Shown: positions 45,080 to 55,010, counted from the first letter of the stretch. The stretch is 64,000 nt of DNA from Streptomyces sp. HUAS MG91 (GCF_040529335.1 NZ_CP159534.1:2604001-2668000); one strand, 5' to 3'. Numbers and translations are program-made. Notes: generated by a model not told the origin, from the letters alone.

Positions 45080-45577
45080 GTGCGCAACTCCTGGACCGTC
45101 TCCCCCGAGCCGTACGACTCACCGGCCGCCGCCGCGCTCTGGCGCGCGTACTACACGGAGGTCAGCGACCGCTGGTTCCTGCTGCACGAGGGCCGCAGGA
45201 CCGACCCGGCGGAGCTGGAGCGCGGGGTCGCCTCCGAAAGCGGGTCGCAACTCGCGCCGCCGACAGGGCAGTTGCTGATCGCGCGGTACGCGGGTGAGCC
45301 GGCCGGCACCGCCGGGGTGCGGCTCGCCGGCACCGGGACCGCCGAGCTGACGCGTGTGTACGTACGGGAGGAGCTGCGGGGCAGGGGCGGCGCGGCGCTG
45401 CTCGTGGGCGCCGCGGAGGAGGCGGCCCGGGGGCTCGGCGCCACGCGCGTCCGGCTCGACACGCGCGCGGACCTGACGGAGGCGCGGGCGCTGTACGCGC
45501 GGCTCGGTTACGCGGAGACCGAGCCGTTCAACGACGACGTCTACGCCGAGCACTGGTTCGTCAAGGAGCTGCCGTAG
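45080..45577 (+). CDS. GNAT-family N-acetyltransferase
   Basis: A 165-residue protein from a GTG. The acetyl-CoA motif VYVREELRGRGGAALLV (about 93-109) and the C-terminal ARALYARLGYAETEPFND are typical. The substrate is unknown. Its 3' end overlaps the convergent exporter gene by 17 bp. Confidence 0.9.
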   Translation: MRNSWTVSPEPYDSPAAAALWRAYYTEVSDRWFLLHEGRRTDPAELERGVASESGSQLAPPTGQLLIARYAGEPAGTAGVRLAGTGTAELTRVYVREELRGRGGAALLVGAAEEAARGLGATRVRLDTRADLTEARALYARLGYAETEPFNDDVYAEHWFVKELP

Positions 45578-47669
45578 CGGGGGTCCGCGCGGTGCCGCCG
45601 TCGTGCGGGCGCTCGGCGTCCGAGCCGCACATCTCGGCGTTGAGTTCGGACACCAACTTGATGAGATCCGTGGGCCGTTCGTCGCCCCACCAGTCGCCGA
45701 GCAGTTCGGCGAGGGACTCCTCGCGGGCCGCGCCGAGCCGGGCGGCGACCGCGCGGCCCTCGTCGGTCAGCACCAGGTCGAGCCCTTCGCGGACGGCGAG
45801 CCTGCGCTCCTCCACCTGGCGCGCCGCCTCCAGGATGACGGGCAGCGGCACCTGGCTGCGCTCGGCGAGGGCGGAGGGCTCGGCCCAGCCGTAGCGGTTG
45901 ATGCGCAGCACGAGCCAACTGGCCGCGGGCAGCAGGTCGTAGCCCGCCTTCGCGGTGATCTTCTCGTAGATCTCGCGGCGCCCCTCGCGCGTCCCGAGCA
46001 CGGACAGGGCCCGCGCGCACTCGTCGTACGAGGACCGCTCGACCGGGTTGGAGGCGAGGGTCTGGGTCGCGTCGGGCGCGGTGACGGAGCCGCGCAGCTT
46101 GTCCTCGCGCAGGAACCAGGCGAGCACGAAGGCGACCAGCACGATCGGTACCGCGTAGAGGAAGACGTCGGTGATCGAGGTCGCGTACGCGTGCAGCACG
46201 GCGGGCTGGAGCGCGGCCGGGAGACCGGCGATGCCGCGCGGGTCGGCGCCGAGCGAGTCCGGCGACACCCCGGGCGGCAGCTGCTGTCCGGAGAGTGCCG
46301 AACTCAGCCTGTCCGTCAGCCGGTTGGTGAAGATCGTGCCGAAGATCGCGACGCCGAAGGAGGCGCCGATGGAGCGGAAGAAGGTGGCACCCGAGGTGGC
46401 GACGCCCAGATCCTCGTACGGGACGGAGTTCTGCACGATGAGGACGAGGACCTGCATGACGAGGCCGAGCCCGAAGCCGAAGACGAAGAAGTAGCCGCTC
46501 ATCTCCCAGGCGGAGCTGGTCTCGGTGAGATTGTGCAGGAGGAGCAGGCCGATCGCGGTCACGGCCGTGCCCACGATCGGGAACACCTTCCAGCGTCCCG
46601 TGCGGCTGACGATCTGTCCGGACCCCGTCGACGCGATCAGCACACCGGCCACCATCGGCAGCATGTGGACTCCGGACATGGTCGGCGAGACGCCGTGCAC
46701 GACCTGGAGGAACGTCGGCAGGTACGTCATCGCGCCGAACATCGCGAAGCCGATGACGAAGCTGATGACGGCGCAGAGGGTGAAGGTGCGCACGCGGAAC
46801 AGTTTCATCGGCAGGACCGGTTCCGCGGCCCGGAACTCGGTGAACACGAAGGCGACGGCGAGCAGTACACCGAGCACCGCGAGCCCGATGATCTGGGCGG
46901 AGCCCCAGGCCCAGGTGGTGCCGCCGAGCGAGGCGACGAGGACCAGGCAGGTCGCGACGGACGCGATGAGGAGGGTGCCGAGGTAGTCGATGCGGTGCTT
47001 GGTGGAGCGGACCGGGATGTGCAGGGCGGCGGCGATCACGACGAGCGCGACGACGCCGAGCGGCAGATTCACGTAGAAGACCCAGCGCCAGCTCAGGTGC
47101 TCGGTGAACAGTCCGCCGAGCAGCGGGCCGAGGACGCTGGTCGCGCCGAAGACGGCGCCGAACAGCCCCTGGTACTTGCCGCGTTCGCGCGGCGGCACGA
47201 TGTCGCCGACGATCGCCATGGACAGCACCATGAGCCCGCCGCCGCCGAGTCCTTGCAGGGCACGGAAGGCGATCAGCTCGGCCATGTTCTGCGCCATGCC
47301 GCACAGCGCGGAGCCGATCAGGAAGATCACGATGGCGATCTGGAAGAGCTTCTTGCGCCCATAGAGGTCGCCCAGCTTGCCCCAGAGCGGGGTCGCGGCC
47401 GTCGAGGCGAGCAGATAGGCGGTGACGACCCACGACAGGTGCTCCAGGCCGCCGAGGTCGCTGACGATCGTGGGCAGCGCCGTGGCCACGATGGTCTGGT
47501 CGAGCGCGGCGAGCAGCATGCCGAGGAGCAGGGCGCCGATGGAGATGAGCACGCTGCTGCTCTTGGCTCCGTCCGCCGGTGCCGCCTCATGGGTGCGGCT
47601 GCCGCCGCCGACCCGCGTCGCGCCCGTGCCGTCGCCGTTGTCCGGGGGGCTTGTCTCCGGGGTGCTCAT
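45561..47669 (-). CDS. EmrB/QacA-type exporter fused to a MarR-like domain
   Basis: A 702-residue protein. Residues about 40-530 form a 14-helix DHA2 drug:H+ antiporter: motif A-type GKLGDLYGRKKL, LAALDQTIVATALPTI at helix 1, and GGLFTEHLSWRWVFYVNLPLG. After the last helix a cytoplasmic winged-helix-like region follows (about 560-690: YDLLPAASWLVLRINRYG, VILEAARQVEERRLAVREG, LVLTDEGRAVAARL), resembling MarR proteins. The ATG at 47669 has GGGAGG 5 bp upstream. No separate regulator gene is adjacent. Confidence 0.9.
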   Translation of the reverse strand: MSTPETSPPDNGDGTGATRVGGGSRTHEAAPADGAKSSSVLISIGALLLGMLLAALDQTIVATALPTIVSDLGGLEHLSWVVTAYLLASTAATPLWGKLGDLYGRKKLFQIAIVIFLIGSALCGMAQNMAELIAFRALQGLGGGGLMVLSMAIVGDIVPPRERGKYQGLFGAVFGATSVLGPLLGGLFTEHLSWRWVFYVNLPLGVVALVVIAAALHIPVRSTKHRIDYLGTLLIASVATCLVLVASLGGTTWAWGSAQIIGLAVLGVLLAVAFVFTEFRAAEPVLPMKLFRVRTFTLCAVISFVIGFAMFGAMTYLPTFLQVVHGVSPTMSGVHMLPMVAGVLIASTGSGQIVSRTGRWKVFPIVGTAVTAIGLLLLHNLTETSSAWEMSGYFFVFGFGLGLVMQVLVLIVQNSVPYEDLGVATSGATFFRSIGASFGVAIFGTIFTNRLTDRLSSALSGQQLPPGVSPDSLGADPRGIAGLPAALQPAVLHAYATSITDVFLYAVPIVLVAFVLAWFLREDKLRGSVTAPDATQTLASNPVERSSYDECARALSVLGTREGRREIYEKITAKAGYDLLPAASWLVLRINRYGWAEPSALAERSQVPLPVILEAARQVEERRLAVREGLDLVLTDEGRAVAARLGAAREESLAELLGDWWGDERPTDLIKLVSELNAEMCGSDAERPHDGGTARTPATAAP

Positions 47670-47891
47670 GACCACCTCCCAGGGCTCCCCGGCGCCGGCC
47701 GGCCGGGGGCTTGGTACTTCCCATCCTGGTAGGTCTGGAGTGGTTTGGCCTGTTGAGGTCCGGGAGATTCGTGCCGCCCCGCCCCGACGGGCCGGTTTTC
47801 CCCGGGGGCGAGCGCTGCGCCCGCCTCCCGGGGTCTGCATAATGCGCTCAGCTCTCGGGGGAGGGCGGGGCTCTTGGGGAGGGAGCGGACG

Positions 47892-48926
47892 ATGACCATG
47901 GGTGAGAACGGGCGGGACGAGGTTGTGGGGGCGGCCACGGGTGATGCCGGGGGCCGGGCCGGAGGCGGTTCTGGGGGTTCCGGGGGTTCCGGGGCTTCTG
48001 GGGGTTCCGGGGGCGGCCAGGGGACCTCGGACCGCGAACCCGGCGACGGAATACCGGTCGGCGGCGCATCGGGCGAGGGGGCGCAAGCGGGCGAGGCGGT
48101 CGTCCCCGGGCCGGACGGCGGTGAACCCGGCGGCGGGAAGGCGGCGGCCGACCGCGAGGCGGAGGACTTCAGCCCGCTGCGGGTCCGCCCGTACGTCACC
48201 CTGCCCGAACCCACCCAGCCCCCGCCGCCCCGCCCGGCCGACCCGTACGCGCACCCGCCGGCCGGTGCCGCGACCGTCCGGCAGGAGCTCCCGGCGGCCG
48301 TCGAGCCGGTCGTCGTCGACGACGACGAGGACCCCGGGCAGCCGCAGGCCCGCCGCGCCCCGGTGCTGCTGCTGACGGCGGTGGCCGGAGTGCTGAGCGT
48401 GGCGGCGCTGGTGGTGGTTCTGGTGACCTCGGGCGGCGACGGCGGTGACGTGGCGACCGCGGCGGACGGCACGCGCGCGTCCGCGGCCCCGCCGACCTCG
48501 GCCCCTGCCACGTCCACGGCGCCGAGCGCGTCGGCGTCGACCCGCGCGGCGGTGCCCTCCGCGTCGGCGTCGGCGCCCTCGGCCACGCCCTCGACGACAT
48601 CGCCGTCCCCGAGCCACAGCGCGGACCCGTCCCCCACCCGCAGCACGACGGCGCCCTCGCGCTCGGCGTCCCCGTCGGCGTCGCACACCACGGCCGCGGC
48701 GGCCCCGGTGACGACCCTGCGCCGGGGCGACCAGGGCCCCGAGGTGGCCGAACTCCAGCAACGGCTGCGGAAGTTGTCGATGTACTTCGGGCGGCCCGAC
48801 GGCCGCTACGACGGCTCGACGGAGTTCGCGGTCCGCGCCTTCCAGGTCGCGCGCGGCGTGCAGGGGGACGAGCCGGGCACGTACGGCCCGGCGACCCGCG
48901 AGGCGCTGGAGGCGGAGACCCGCTGA
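47892..48926 (+). CDS. Membrane-anchored peptidoglycan-binding protein
   Basis: A 344-residue protein. A Gly/Ser-rich and acidic cytoplasmic N-terminus (about 150 residues, including GGSGGSGGSG) is followed by one membrane helix (VLLLTAVAGVLSVAALVVVLV), a Ser/Thr/Pro/Ala linker, and a C-terminal PG_binding_1 domain (RRGDQGPEVAELQQRL to YGPATREALEAE). The topology places the peptidoglycan-binding domain in the wall. Confidence 0.88.
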   Translation: MTMGENGRDEVVGAATGDAGGRAGGGSGGSGGSGASGGSGGGQGTSDREPGDGIPVGGASGEGAQAGEAVVPGPDGGEPGGGKAAADREAEDFSPLRVRPYVTLPEPTQPPPPRPADPYAHPPAGAATVRQELPAAVEPVVVDDDEDPGQPQARRAPVLLLTAVAGVLSVAALVVVLVTSGGDGGDVATAADGTRASAAPPTSAPATSTAPSASASTRAAVPSASASAPSATPSTTSPSPSHSADPSPTRSTTAPSRSASPSASHTTAAAAPVTTLRRGDQGPEVAELQQRLRKLSMYFGRPDGRYDGSTEFAVRAFQVARGVQGDEPGTYGPATREALEAETR

Positions 48927-48941
48927 GGGCCGGGCCCTCAG
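48923..48941. terminator. Hairpin spanning both stop codons of convergent genes
   Basis: CTGAGGGC and GCCCTCAG form an 8-bp stem with a CGG loop. It includes the stop codons of the peptidoglycan-binding gene and of the phosphatase gene. Confidence 0.5.
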
Positions 48942-49606
48942 CCCACGTGGAGCAGGATCTCCCCGGAGGCGAGGACCTCGACCCGTACGGCGTTCAGATC
49001 GGGCACGTGCACGGTGGGCCCGTGCTGGCCGGCGCGCGGCCCGATCCCGACGACCCGCATCCCGGCGGCGCGGCCGGCCGCGATCCCGGCGCCCGAGTCC
49101 TCGAACACGACACAGTCCGCGGGGGCGACGCCCAGCTCGGCGGCGCCCTTCAGGAATCCTTCGGGGTCGGGCTTGCTGGCGCCGACGTTCTCGGCGGTGA
49201 CCCGCACCTCGGGGTAGGGCAGTCCGGCGGCGGCCATCCGCCCGGTCGACAGCGCCACGTCGGCGGAGGTCACCAGGGCGTGCGGGACCGCGCCGGAGAT
49301 CAGCGAGTCCAGGAACGCCGCCGCGCCCGGCACCGGCACGACGCCGTCCATGTCGGAGGTCTCCTCGGCGAGCATGCGGGCGTTGTCGGCACGGTTCTCC
49401 GCGTCGGGGCGCCCGGGCAGCAGCTCGGCCATGGTGGCGTGTCCCTGGCGGCCGTGGGCGACGGCCATGACCTCGTCGCCGTCGAAGCCGTGGGCGACGG
49501 CCCAGCGCCGCCAGATCCGCTCGACCACGGCGTCGGAGTTGACGAGCGTGCCGTCCATGTCGAGCAGGAGGGCGCGCGCGGAGAGCACGGTGGGCGTGGC
49601 CGTCAT
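48938..49606 (-). CDS. HAD-superfamily sugar-phosphate phosphatase
   Basis: A 222-residue HAD hydrolase (beta-phosphoglucomutase-like branch). Motif I LLLDMDGTLVNSD, motif II LVTSAD, motif III ENVGASKPDPEGF and motif IV VVFEDSGAGIAAG are all present. Most similar in layout to glycerol/2-deoxyglucose phosphate phosphatases. The ATG at 49606 has TGGAG upstream. Confidence 0.92.
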   Translation of the reverse strand: MTATPTVLSARALLLDMDGTLVNSDAVVERIWRRWAVAHGFDGDEVMAVAHGRQGHATMAELLPGRPDAENRADNARMLAEETSDMDGVVPVPGAAAFLDSLISGAVPHALVTSADVALSTGRMAAAGLPYPEVRVTAENVGASKPDPEGFLKGAAELGVAPADCVVFEDSGAGIAAGRAAGMRVVGIGPRAGQHGPTVHVPDLNAVRVEVLASGEILLHVG

Positions 49607-49796
49607 CGGCGGGCTCCAGGGGGTGGAGACAGAGCGGGACCAAGGCGGCCCCGCCCACCGGTCAGGGTGAGTGGGCGGGAACCACTTTGTTCCTACACGA
49701 TACAAAACGCACCCCACCCCGACCACCGCACCCCCTGACACGCCCCCCACCCCGCCCCACAGGCACCCGCCACGCGCGGACCGGCGGGGGCTGGCC

Positions 49797-50119
49797 ACGC
49801 AGCTCCCCTCGCCCCTGGGGATCCCTTCGCCCGCGGACCGGTGGGGGCTGGTCACGCAGTTCCCCGCGCCTTTGGGGAGTCCTTCACCCGCGGGCCGGTG
49901 GGGGCTGGTCACGCAGTTCCCCGCGCCCCTGGAGATCCCTTCGCCCGCGGACCGGTGGGGGCTGGTCGCGCAGTTCCCCGCGCCCCTGAAAACTGCGCTT
50001 CGCCACCCCGATGAGATGTCGCACGAAGTGCGCATCTCAGGGGCGCGGGGAACTGCGCGAGAAGCGACCACCGGCCGCCAGCCGAACGACAACCCACCAG
50101 GGGCGCGGGGAACTGCGCA
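49797..50119. repeat. Array of the 20-bp repeat: four reverse tandem, one hairpin, two forward
   Basis: Reverse copies start at 49797 (degenerate), 49853, 49910 and 49967, a tandem period of 56-57 bp that includes the flanking CCGCGGACCGGTGGGGGCTG. Forward copies lie at 50040-50059 and 50100-50119. At the turn sits the stem-loop GAGATG...CATCTC (50013-50038, GAA loop). The array fills most of the 692-bp gap between the phosphatase and the HNH nuclease; the rest (49607-49790, 50120-50298) holds only promoter-type sequence. Confidence 0.9.
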
Positions 50120-50298
50120 ATCAGCGCGGCCACACCAACTCCCCGCACCCGAAATCCAGTTACCCGACCACACCCTCTTGCCCCGCACATCACCTTGACG
50201 CGACCCTGTCACCCAACGCACACCTCCCGGAAACCCCACCCCCACACCATGGCCAGACCGACCCACCCCCAACACCCCCCACACAAAAGGGAGTTCCC

Positions 50299-50982
50299 AT
50301 GCGCCCCACCCCCCACCCCACGCCCTCCATCTACGCGCGTAAACCCCACCGACGCGGAACAACCCTGACCACAGCAGCCGCAGCGGCAGCGACAGCCGTC
50401 ACCCTCCTCACCACAGCCACCCCCGCCCAGGCCTCCCCGCCCACCCCCATCGCCGCCTCCACGGCCCGGAGTTACCTCTCCGAGCTGACCGTGAAGACAG
50501 AGGGCTCCTCCGACGGCTACAGCCGCGACAAGTTCCCGCACTGGATCACCCAGTCCGGCACCTGCGACACCCGCGAGACCGTCCTCAAGCGCGACGGCAA
50601 GAACGTCACGACGGGCAGCAACTGCGCCGCCACGGCAGGCAGTTGGTACTCGGAGTACGACGGCGAGACCTGGACCGCGTCCTCCGACGTCGACATCGAC
50701 CACATCGTCCCGCTCTCCGAGGCGTGGAAGTCCGGCGCGAGCGGCTGGACCACGGCCCAGCGCCAGAACTTCGCCAACGACCTCACCCGCCCGCAGCTCA
50801 TCGCCGTCACCGACAACGTCAACCAGTCCAAGGGCGACAAGGACCCGGCGAAGTGGATGCCGCCGCGCGCCGCGTACGCCTGCACCTACCTGCGGGCCTA
50901 CGTCCAGGTGAAGCACTACTACGCCCTCGCGGTCGACTCGGCCGAGAAGTCGGCGATCCAGTCCGGCCTGAGCGGCTGCTGA
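50299..50982 (+). CDS. Secreted HNH-type nuclease (DUF1524 family)
   Basis: A 227-residue exported protein: signal peptide TTLTTAAAAAATAVTLLTTATPAQA, then a domain with DIDHIVPLSEAWKSGA (the HNH-like catalytic His) and LIAVTDNVNQSKGDKDPAKW. Four Cys could form disulphides. Extracellular nucleases of this type are common in streptomycetes and may scavenge nucleotides. AAAGGGAG precedes the ATG. Confidence 0.9.
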   Translation: MRPTPHPTPSIYARKPHRRGTTLTTAAAAAATAVTLLTTATPAQASPPTPIAASTARSYLSELTVKTEGSSDGYSRDKFPHWITQSGTCDTRETVLKRDGKNVTTGSNCAATAGSWYSEYDGETWTASSDVDIDHIVPLSEAWKSGASGWTTAQRQNFANDLTRPQLIAVTDNVNQSKGDKDPAKWMPPRAAYACTYLRAYVQVKHYYALAVDSAEKSAIQSGLSGC

Positions 50983-51085
50983 CCCGGGGAAACGATCCGG
51001 CGCCCCCGGAACCACCCCGCGCGCCTCCGGCGTTCCGTACCGTCCGTACCGTACGGAGACGTCGGAGGACCGGGGAGGACATGAC

Positions 51086-52717
51086 ATGGCGAGGCTCCGT
51101 CTGGGCCCACTGCTGCGTTACGTGGACGAGGGAACGGCGACGGTCTGGGTCGAGGCGAGCCGGCCGTGCCTCGCCGAGGTGCGCTGCGCGGACGGCGCGC
51201 GGGGCAGCGCGCACACCTTCCAGATCGACGGCCACCACTACGCGCTCGTCCCGGTCACCGGACTCACCCCCGGCACCACGACCCCGTACGAGGTCGTGCT
51301 CGACGGCGGCACGGTCTGGCCCGAGCCGGACTCCCGGTTCCCGCCGAGCACCATCCGCACACCCGCGTACGACAGCGAGCACACGACCCGGGTCGTCTTC
51401 GGCTCCTGCCGCTGGGCCGCGCCGCCGGCCGACGAGCACGACCCGGTGGGCCCGGACGCCCTGGACACGCTCGCGTCCCACCTCGCCGCCGACCCGGAGG
51501 CCGAGCGTCCCGACGTCCTCGTCCTGCTCGGCGACCAGATCTACGCGGACGAGACCTCACCGGCGACCCAGGAGTGGCTGGCCCGCCGCCGCGACCTCAC
51601 CGATCCGCCCGGCACCCAGGTCGCGGACTACCAGGAGTACACGCGTCTCTACTACGAGTCCTGGCTCGACCCCGAGATCCGCTGGCTGCTGTCCACCGTT
51701 CCGTCCTCGATGGTCTTCGACGATCACGACATAGTGGACGATTGGAACACCAGCGCCGCGTGGCTCGCTGAGATGCGGGAGACGCCCTGGTGGCGGGAGC
51801 GGCTGCTCAGCGGCCTGATGTCGTACTGGGTGCACCAGCACATCGGGAACCTGCCGCCGTCCGAACTCGCCGCCGACCCCGTCTACCGGGCCGTGTGCGC
51901 GGCCCCCGACGGCACGGACGAGCTCCGCGCGTTCGCGAGCCGGGCCGACGCCGATCCCGCCTCGGTGCGGTGGAGCTACCGCCGGGACTTCGGGGGCGTA
52001 CGGCTGCTGATGGTGGACAGCCGCGCGGCCCGCGTCCTGGAGGAACAGCACCGCTCGATGATCGACCCGGAGACGGAAGCGTGGCTCCGCGACCAGGCCC
52101 TGGACCGGGCCGAGCCCTGCGACCACCTCCTCATCGGCACCTCCCTGCCCTGGCTCCTGCCCCACCTCGTGCACGACGCCGAGCACTGGGACGCGGCGCT
52201 GTGCCGGGGGGAGCGCGGGGCGCGCTGGGCGCGGTTCGGGGAGCGGTTGCGCAGGCGGGCGGATCTGGAGCACTGGGCGGCGTTCCCGGCGTCGTTCGAC
52301 CGGCTCGGGGACCTGATCGCAGAGGCCGGTTCGGGGCCGGCCGCGCCCGCGACGATCTCCGTGCTCTCCGGCGACGTCCACCACGCCTACATCGCGGAAC
52401 CGAGCTGGCCGGACGCCGCCGCGCCCACGGCCCGCGTCCTGCAACTCACCTGCTCACCGGTGCACAACTCCGTCCCCGCCGGGATCCGGCTCGGCTTCCG
52501 CTTCGGCTGGAGCCGCGCGGGCCGCGCGCTCGGGCGCGCCCTCGCCCGTCATGCCCGGGCCGCCGCCCCGCGGTTCCGCTGGCGCAAGACGGGCGGCCCG
52601 TGGTTCGGCAACCAGCTGATGACCCTGACCCTCCACGCCCGCGAGGCCCACCTCACCCTGGACCAGGCCCACCCCGACGCCCACCTCCACCCCACCACCC
52701 ACCGAACCCTCTCCTAG
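51086..52717 (+). CDS. PhoD-family alkaline phosphatase/phosphodiesterase
   Basis: A 543-residue metallophosphatase. An N-terminal fibronectin-like domain (VWVEASRPCLAEV) leads to the PhoD core: VVFGSCRW, LLGDQIYAD, VFDDHDIVDDWN and LSGDVHHAYI carry the metal ligands. Unlike secreted PhoD there is no signal peptide, so a cytoplasmic location is likely. GGAGG lies 7 bp before the ATG. Confidence 0.92.
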   Translation: MARLRLGPLLRYVDEGTATVWVEASRPCLAEVRCADGARGSAHTFQIDGHHYALVPVTGLTPGTTTPYEVVLDGGTVWPEPDSRFPPSTIRTPAYDSEHTTRVVFGSCRWAAPPADEHDPVGPDALDTLASHLAADPEAERPDVLVLLGDQIYADETSPATQEWLARRRDLTDPPGTQVADYQEYTRLYYESWLDPEIRWLLSTVPSSMVFDDHDIVDDWNTSAAWLAEMRETPWWRERLLSGLMSYWVHQHIGNLPPSELAADPVYRAVCAAPDGTDELRAFASRADADPASVRWSYRRDFGGVRLLMVDSRAARVLEEQHRSMIDPETEAWLRDQALDRAEPCDHLLIGTSLPWLLPHLVHDAEHWDAALCRGERGARWARFGERLRRRADLEHWAAFPASFDRLGDLIAEAGSGPAAPATISVLSGDVHHAYIAEPSWPDAAAPTARVLQLTCSPVHNSVPAGIRLGFRFGWSRAGRALGRALARHARAAAPRFRWRKTGGPWFGNQLMTLTLHAREAHLTLDQAHPDAHLHPTTHRTLS

Positions 52718-52748
52718 CCCCGCCGCGACCGCCCGCGCCTCTCGCGAT

Positions 52749-52911
52749 GAGATGCCGCACGAAGTGCGCATCTCAGGGGCGCGGGGAACTGCACGAGAAG
52801 CGGCCACCGGCCCGCAGATGAACGAACAACCCAGGGGCGCGGGGAACTGCGCGAGAAGCGGCCACCGGCCCGCAGATGAACGAACAACCCAGGGGCGCGG
52901 GGAACTGCGCG
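52749..52911 (+). repeat. Hairpin plus three tandem forward copies of the 20-bp repeat
   Basis: The GAGATG...CATCTC stem-loop at 52749-52774 is followed by copies at 52776-52795, 52834-52853 and 52892-52911, an exact 58-bp period. The intervening sequence (AGAAGCGGCCACCGGCCCGC and onwards) is also repeated. The array fills most of the 343-bp gap between the PhoD and oxidoreductase genes; the remainder holds only the approach to the next start. Confidence 0.92.
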
Positions 52912-53060
52912 ACCAGCCCCCACGGGCACCACCAGCCCCACCCACCCCACCCGTGATCCACCCCACACCCCCACTCCGCCCCTCCCCTCCCGCCCACGAA
53001 ACGGCATGATGAGGCGGACCATCCGCTTCCAGCACCCCCACATGCCCCGGGAGTCCCGCT

Positions 53061-55010
53061 TTGCCCCGCACTTCCCCCGCATCCCCCGCGGAGCCGACCC
53101 CCGAGTTCAGCCTCGCGATCGTCGGTGCGGGCCCCCGCGGCACCAGCGTCCTGGAACGGCTGACGGCCTCGGCCCCGGAGCTGCTGCCGCCCGGCGCCCG
53201 GCTCACCGTCCACGTGATCGACCCGGCACCCCCGGGCGCGGGCGCGGTCTGGCGCACGGACCAGGCGCCCGAGCTGCTGATGAACACGGTCGCCTCCCAG
53301 GTGACCCTGTTCACGGACGAGAGCGTCGACTGCTCGGGCCCGATCCGCCCGGGCCCGAGCCTGTACGAGTGGGCGGCACACCACGACCCCGGCGACGACG
53401 CACCCCTCGGCCCCGACGACTACCCGACCCGGGCCCGCTACGGCCGCTACCTGCGCTGGGTGTTCGCGCGGACGGCGGCCACGGCCCCGCCCGGCGTCGA
53501 GGTCACCGTCCACGCCACCCGCGCCGTCCGTCTCGACGACGCCCCCGACGGCCGCCAGACCCTCACCCTCGCCGACGGCAGCGCCCTGACCGGCCTGCAC
53601 GCCGTCGTCCTCGCCCAGGGCCACCTCCCGGTCGCCCCCACCCGGACCGAGAACGCCCTCACCGAGTACGCCCGCCGGCACGGGCTGCGCCATGTGCCGC
53701 CCGCCAACCCGGCCGACCTCGACCTGAGCGGCGTACACCCTGGCGAAACGGTCCTGCTGCGCGGGCTCGGCCTGAACTTCTTCGACCACATGGCCCTGTT
53801 CACACAGACCCGCGGCGGCCGCTACACCCGTACACCGGAGGGCGGCCTGCGCTACATACCGTCGGGCAGAGAGCCGCGCCTGTACGCGGGATCGCGCCGC
53901 GGCATCCCGTACCAGGCCCGCGGCGACAACGCGAAGGGCCCGTACGGACGCCACCGCCCGCTGGTCCTCACCCCCGAGTCGATCGCCCGCTTCCGCAAGA
54001 GAGCCGACTCCGGCGACGCCCCCGACTTCCTCGCCGACATCTGGCCGCTGGTCGCCAAGGAGGTCGAGACGGTCTACTACGAGGCCCTGCTGAGAGCCGC
54101 CGGCCGGACCGCCCCGCACTTCCGCGACCGCTACCTGGCCACCCTCCACCGCTCCCCCGGGGATCCCCAAGAGGCCGACGTCCTGCGGGAGTTCGCGATA
54201 CCCGAGGCCGACCGCTGGTCCTGGGACCGGATCTCGCGCCCGCACACGGGCCGCGCCCCCGCCTCCACCGCCGACTGGCGGACCTGGCTGCTCGCGCTCC
54301 TGCGCGAGGACGCCGCCCACGCCGCGCTCGGCAATCTCGACGGCCCCGTGAAGGCCGCCCTCGACGTCCTGCGCGACCTGCGCAACGAACTGCGGCTCGT
54401 GGTCGACCACGGCGGCCTGACCGGCACCTCGCGCCGCGACCACCTCGACCGCTGGTACACCCCGCTCAACGCGTTCCTGTCCATCGGCCCGCCGCGCCGC
54501 CGCATCGAGGAGATGACGGCCCTGATCGAGGCGGGCGTGCTGACCGTCGTCGGCCCGCGCCTGGACGTCGTACCCCGGGACGGCCGGTTCGTCGCGCACT
54601 CGCCCGACGTCCCGGGCTCGACCGTGACGGCCACCACACTCATCGAGGCCCGCCTGCCCGAACCGGACGTCCGCCGCACCGCCGACGACCTGCTCGCCCG
54701 GCTGCTGAAAACCGGGCAGGCCCGCCCGCACACCGTCGACGAGCACGAGACCGGCGGCCTCGACGTCACCCCGCGCCCGTACCGCCTGATCAACCGTCAG
54801 GGGCGGGCGCACGCACGGCGGTTCGCGTTCGGCGTGCCCACCGAAGGAGTGCACTGGGTGACGGCGGCGGGGGCGCGCCCCGGGGTCGACTCGGTGACGT
54901 TGTCGGACGCGGACGCGGTCGCCCGGGCGGCGCTCCGCGAGACCTCGGACGGCCCGGAGCCCGTCCAGGGCCGATCATGGCCGAATGTTGAAGTTGCAAG
55001 CACAAGTTAG
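53061..55010 (+). CDS. FAD/NAD(P)-binding protein (NAD_binding_9 type)
   Basis: A 649-residue protein starting at TTG with GGGAG upstream. N-terminal Rossmann motif LAIVGAGPRGTSVLERL (about 19-35), then the family segment MNTVASQVTLFTDESV and AVVLAQGHLP. No membrane segment. The family is related to flavin N-hydroxylases but the reaction is unknown. Confidence 0.87.
   Translation: MPRTSPASPAEPTPEFSLAIVGAGPRGTSVLERLTASAPELLPPGARLTVHVIDPAPPGAGAVWRTDQAPELLMNTVASQVTLFTDESVDCSGPIRPGPSLYEWAAHHDPGDDAPLGPDDYPTRARYGRYLRWVFARTAATAPPGVEVTVHATRAVRLDDAPDGRQTLTLADGSALTGLHAVVLAQGHLPVAPTRTENALTEYARRHGLRHVPPANPADLDLSGVHPGETVLLRGLGLNFFDHMALFTQTRGGRYTRTPEGGLRYIPSGREPRLYAGSRRGIPYQARGDNAKGPYGRHRPLVLTPESIARFRKRADSGDAPDFLADIWPLVAKEVETVYYEALLRAAGRTAPHFRDRYLATLHRSPGDPQEADVLREFAIPEADRWSWDRISRPHTGRAPASTADWRTWLLALLREDAAHAALGNLDGPVKAALDVLRDLRNELRLVVDHGGLTGTSRRDHLDRWYTPLNAFLSIGPPRRRIEEMTALIEAGVLTVVGPRLDVVPRDGRFVAHSPDVPGSTVTATTLIEARLPEPDVRRTADDLLARLLKTGQARPHTVDEHETGGLDVTPRPYRLINRQGRAHARRFAFGVPTEGVHWVTAAGARPGVDSVTLSDADAVARAALRETSDGPEPVQGRSWPNVEVASTS

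Noticed and set aside
45561..49658. A 1365-residue multidomain protein ending in the exporter
   Set aside because: The part before 47669 runs antisense through the peptidoglycan-binding gene and is out of frame with the phosphatase; a good ribosome site marks the exporter start.
49797..50119. Regularly spaced repeats that could suggest a CRISPR array
   Set aside because: Flanks between copies are themselves repeated rather than unique spacers, copies occur in both orientations, and no cas gene is nearby.
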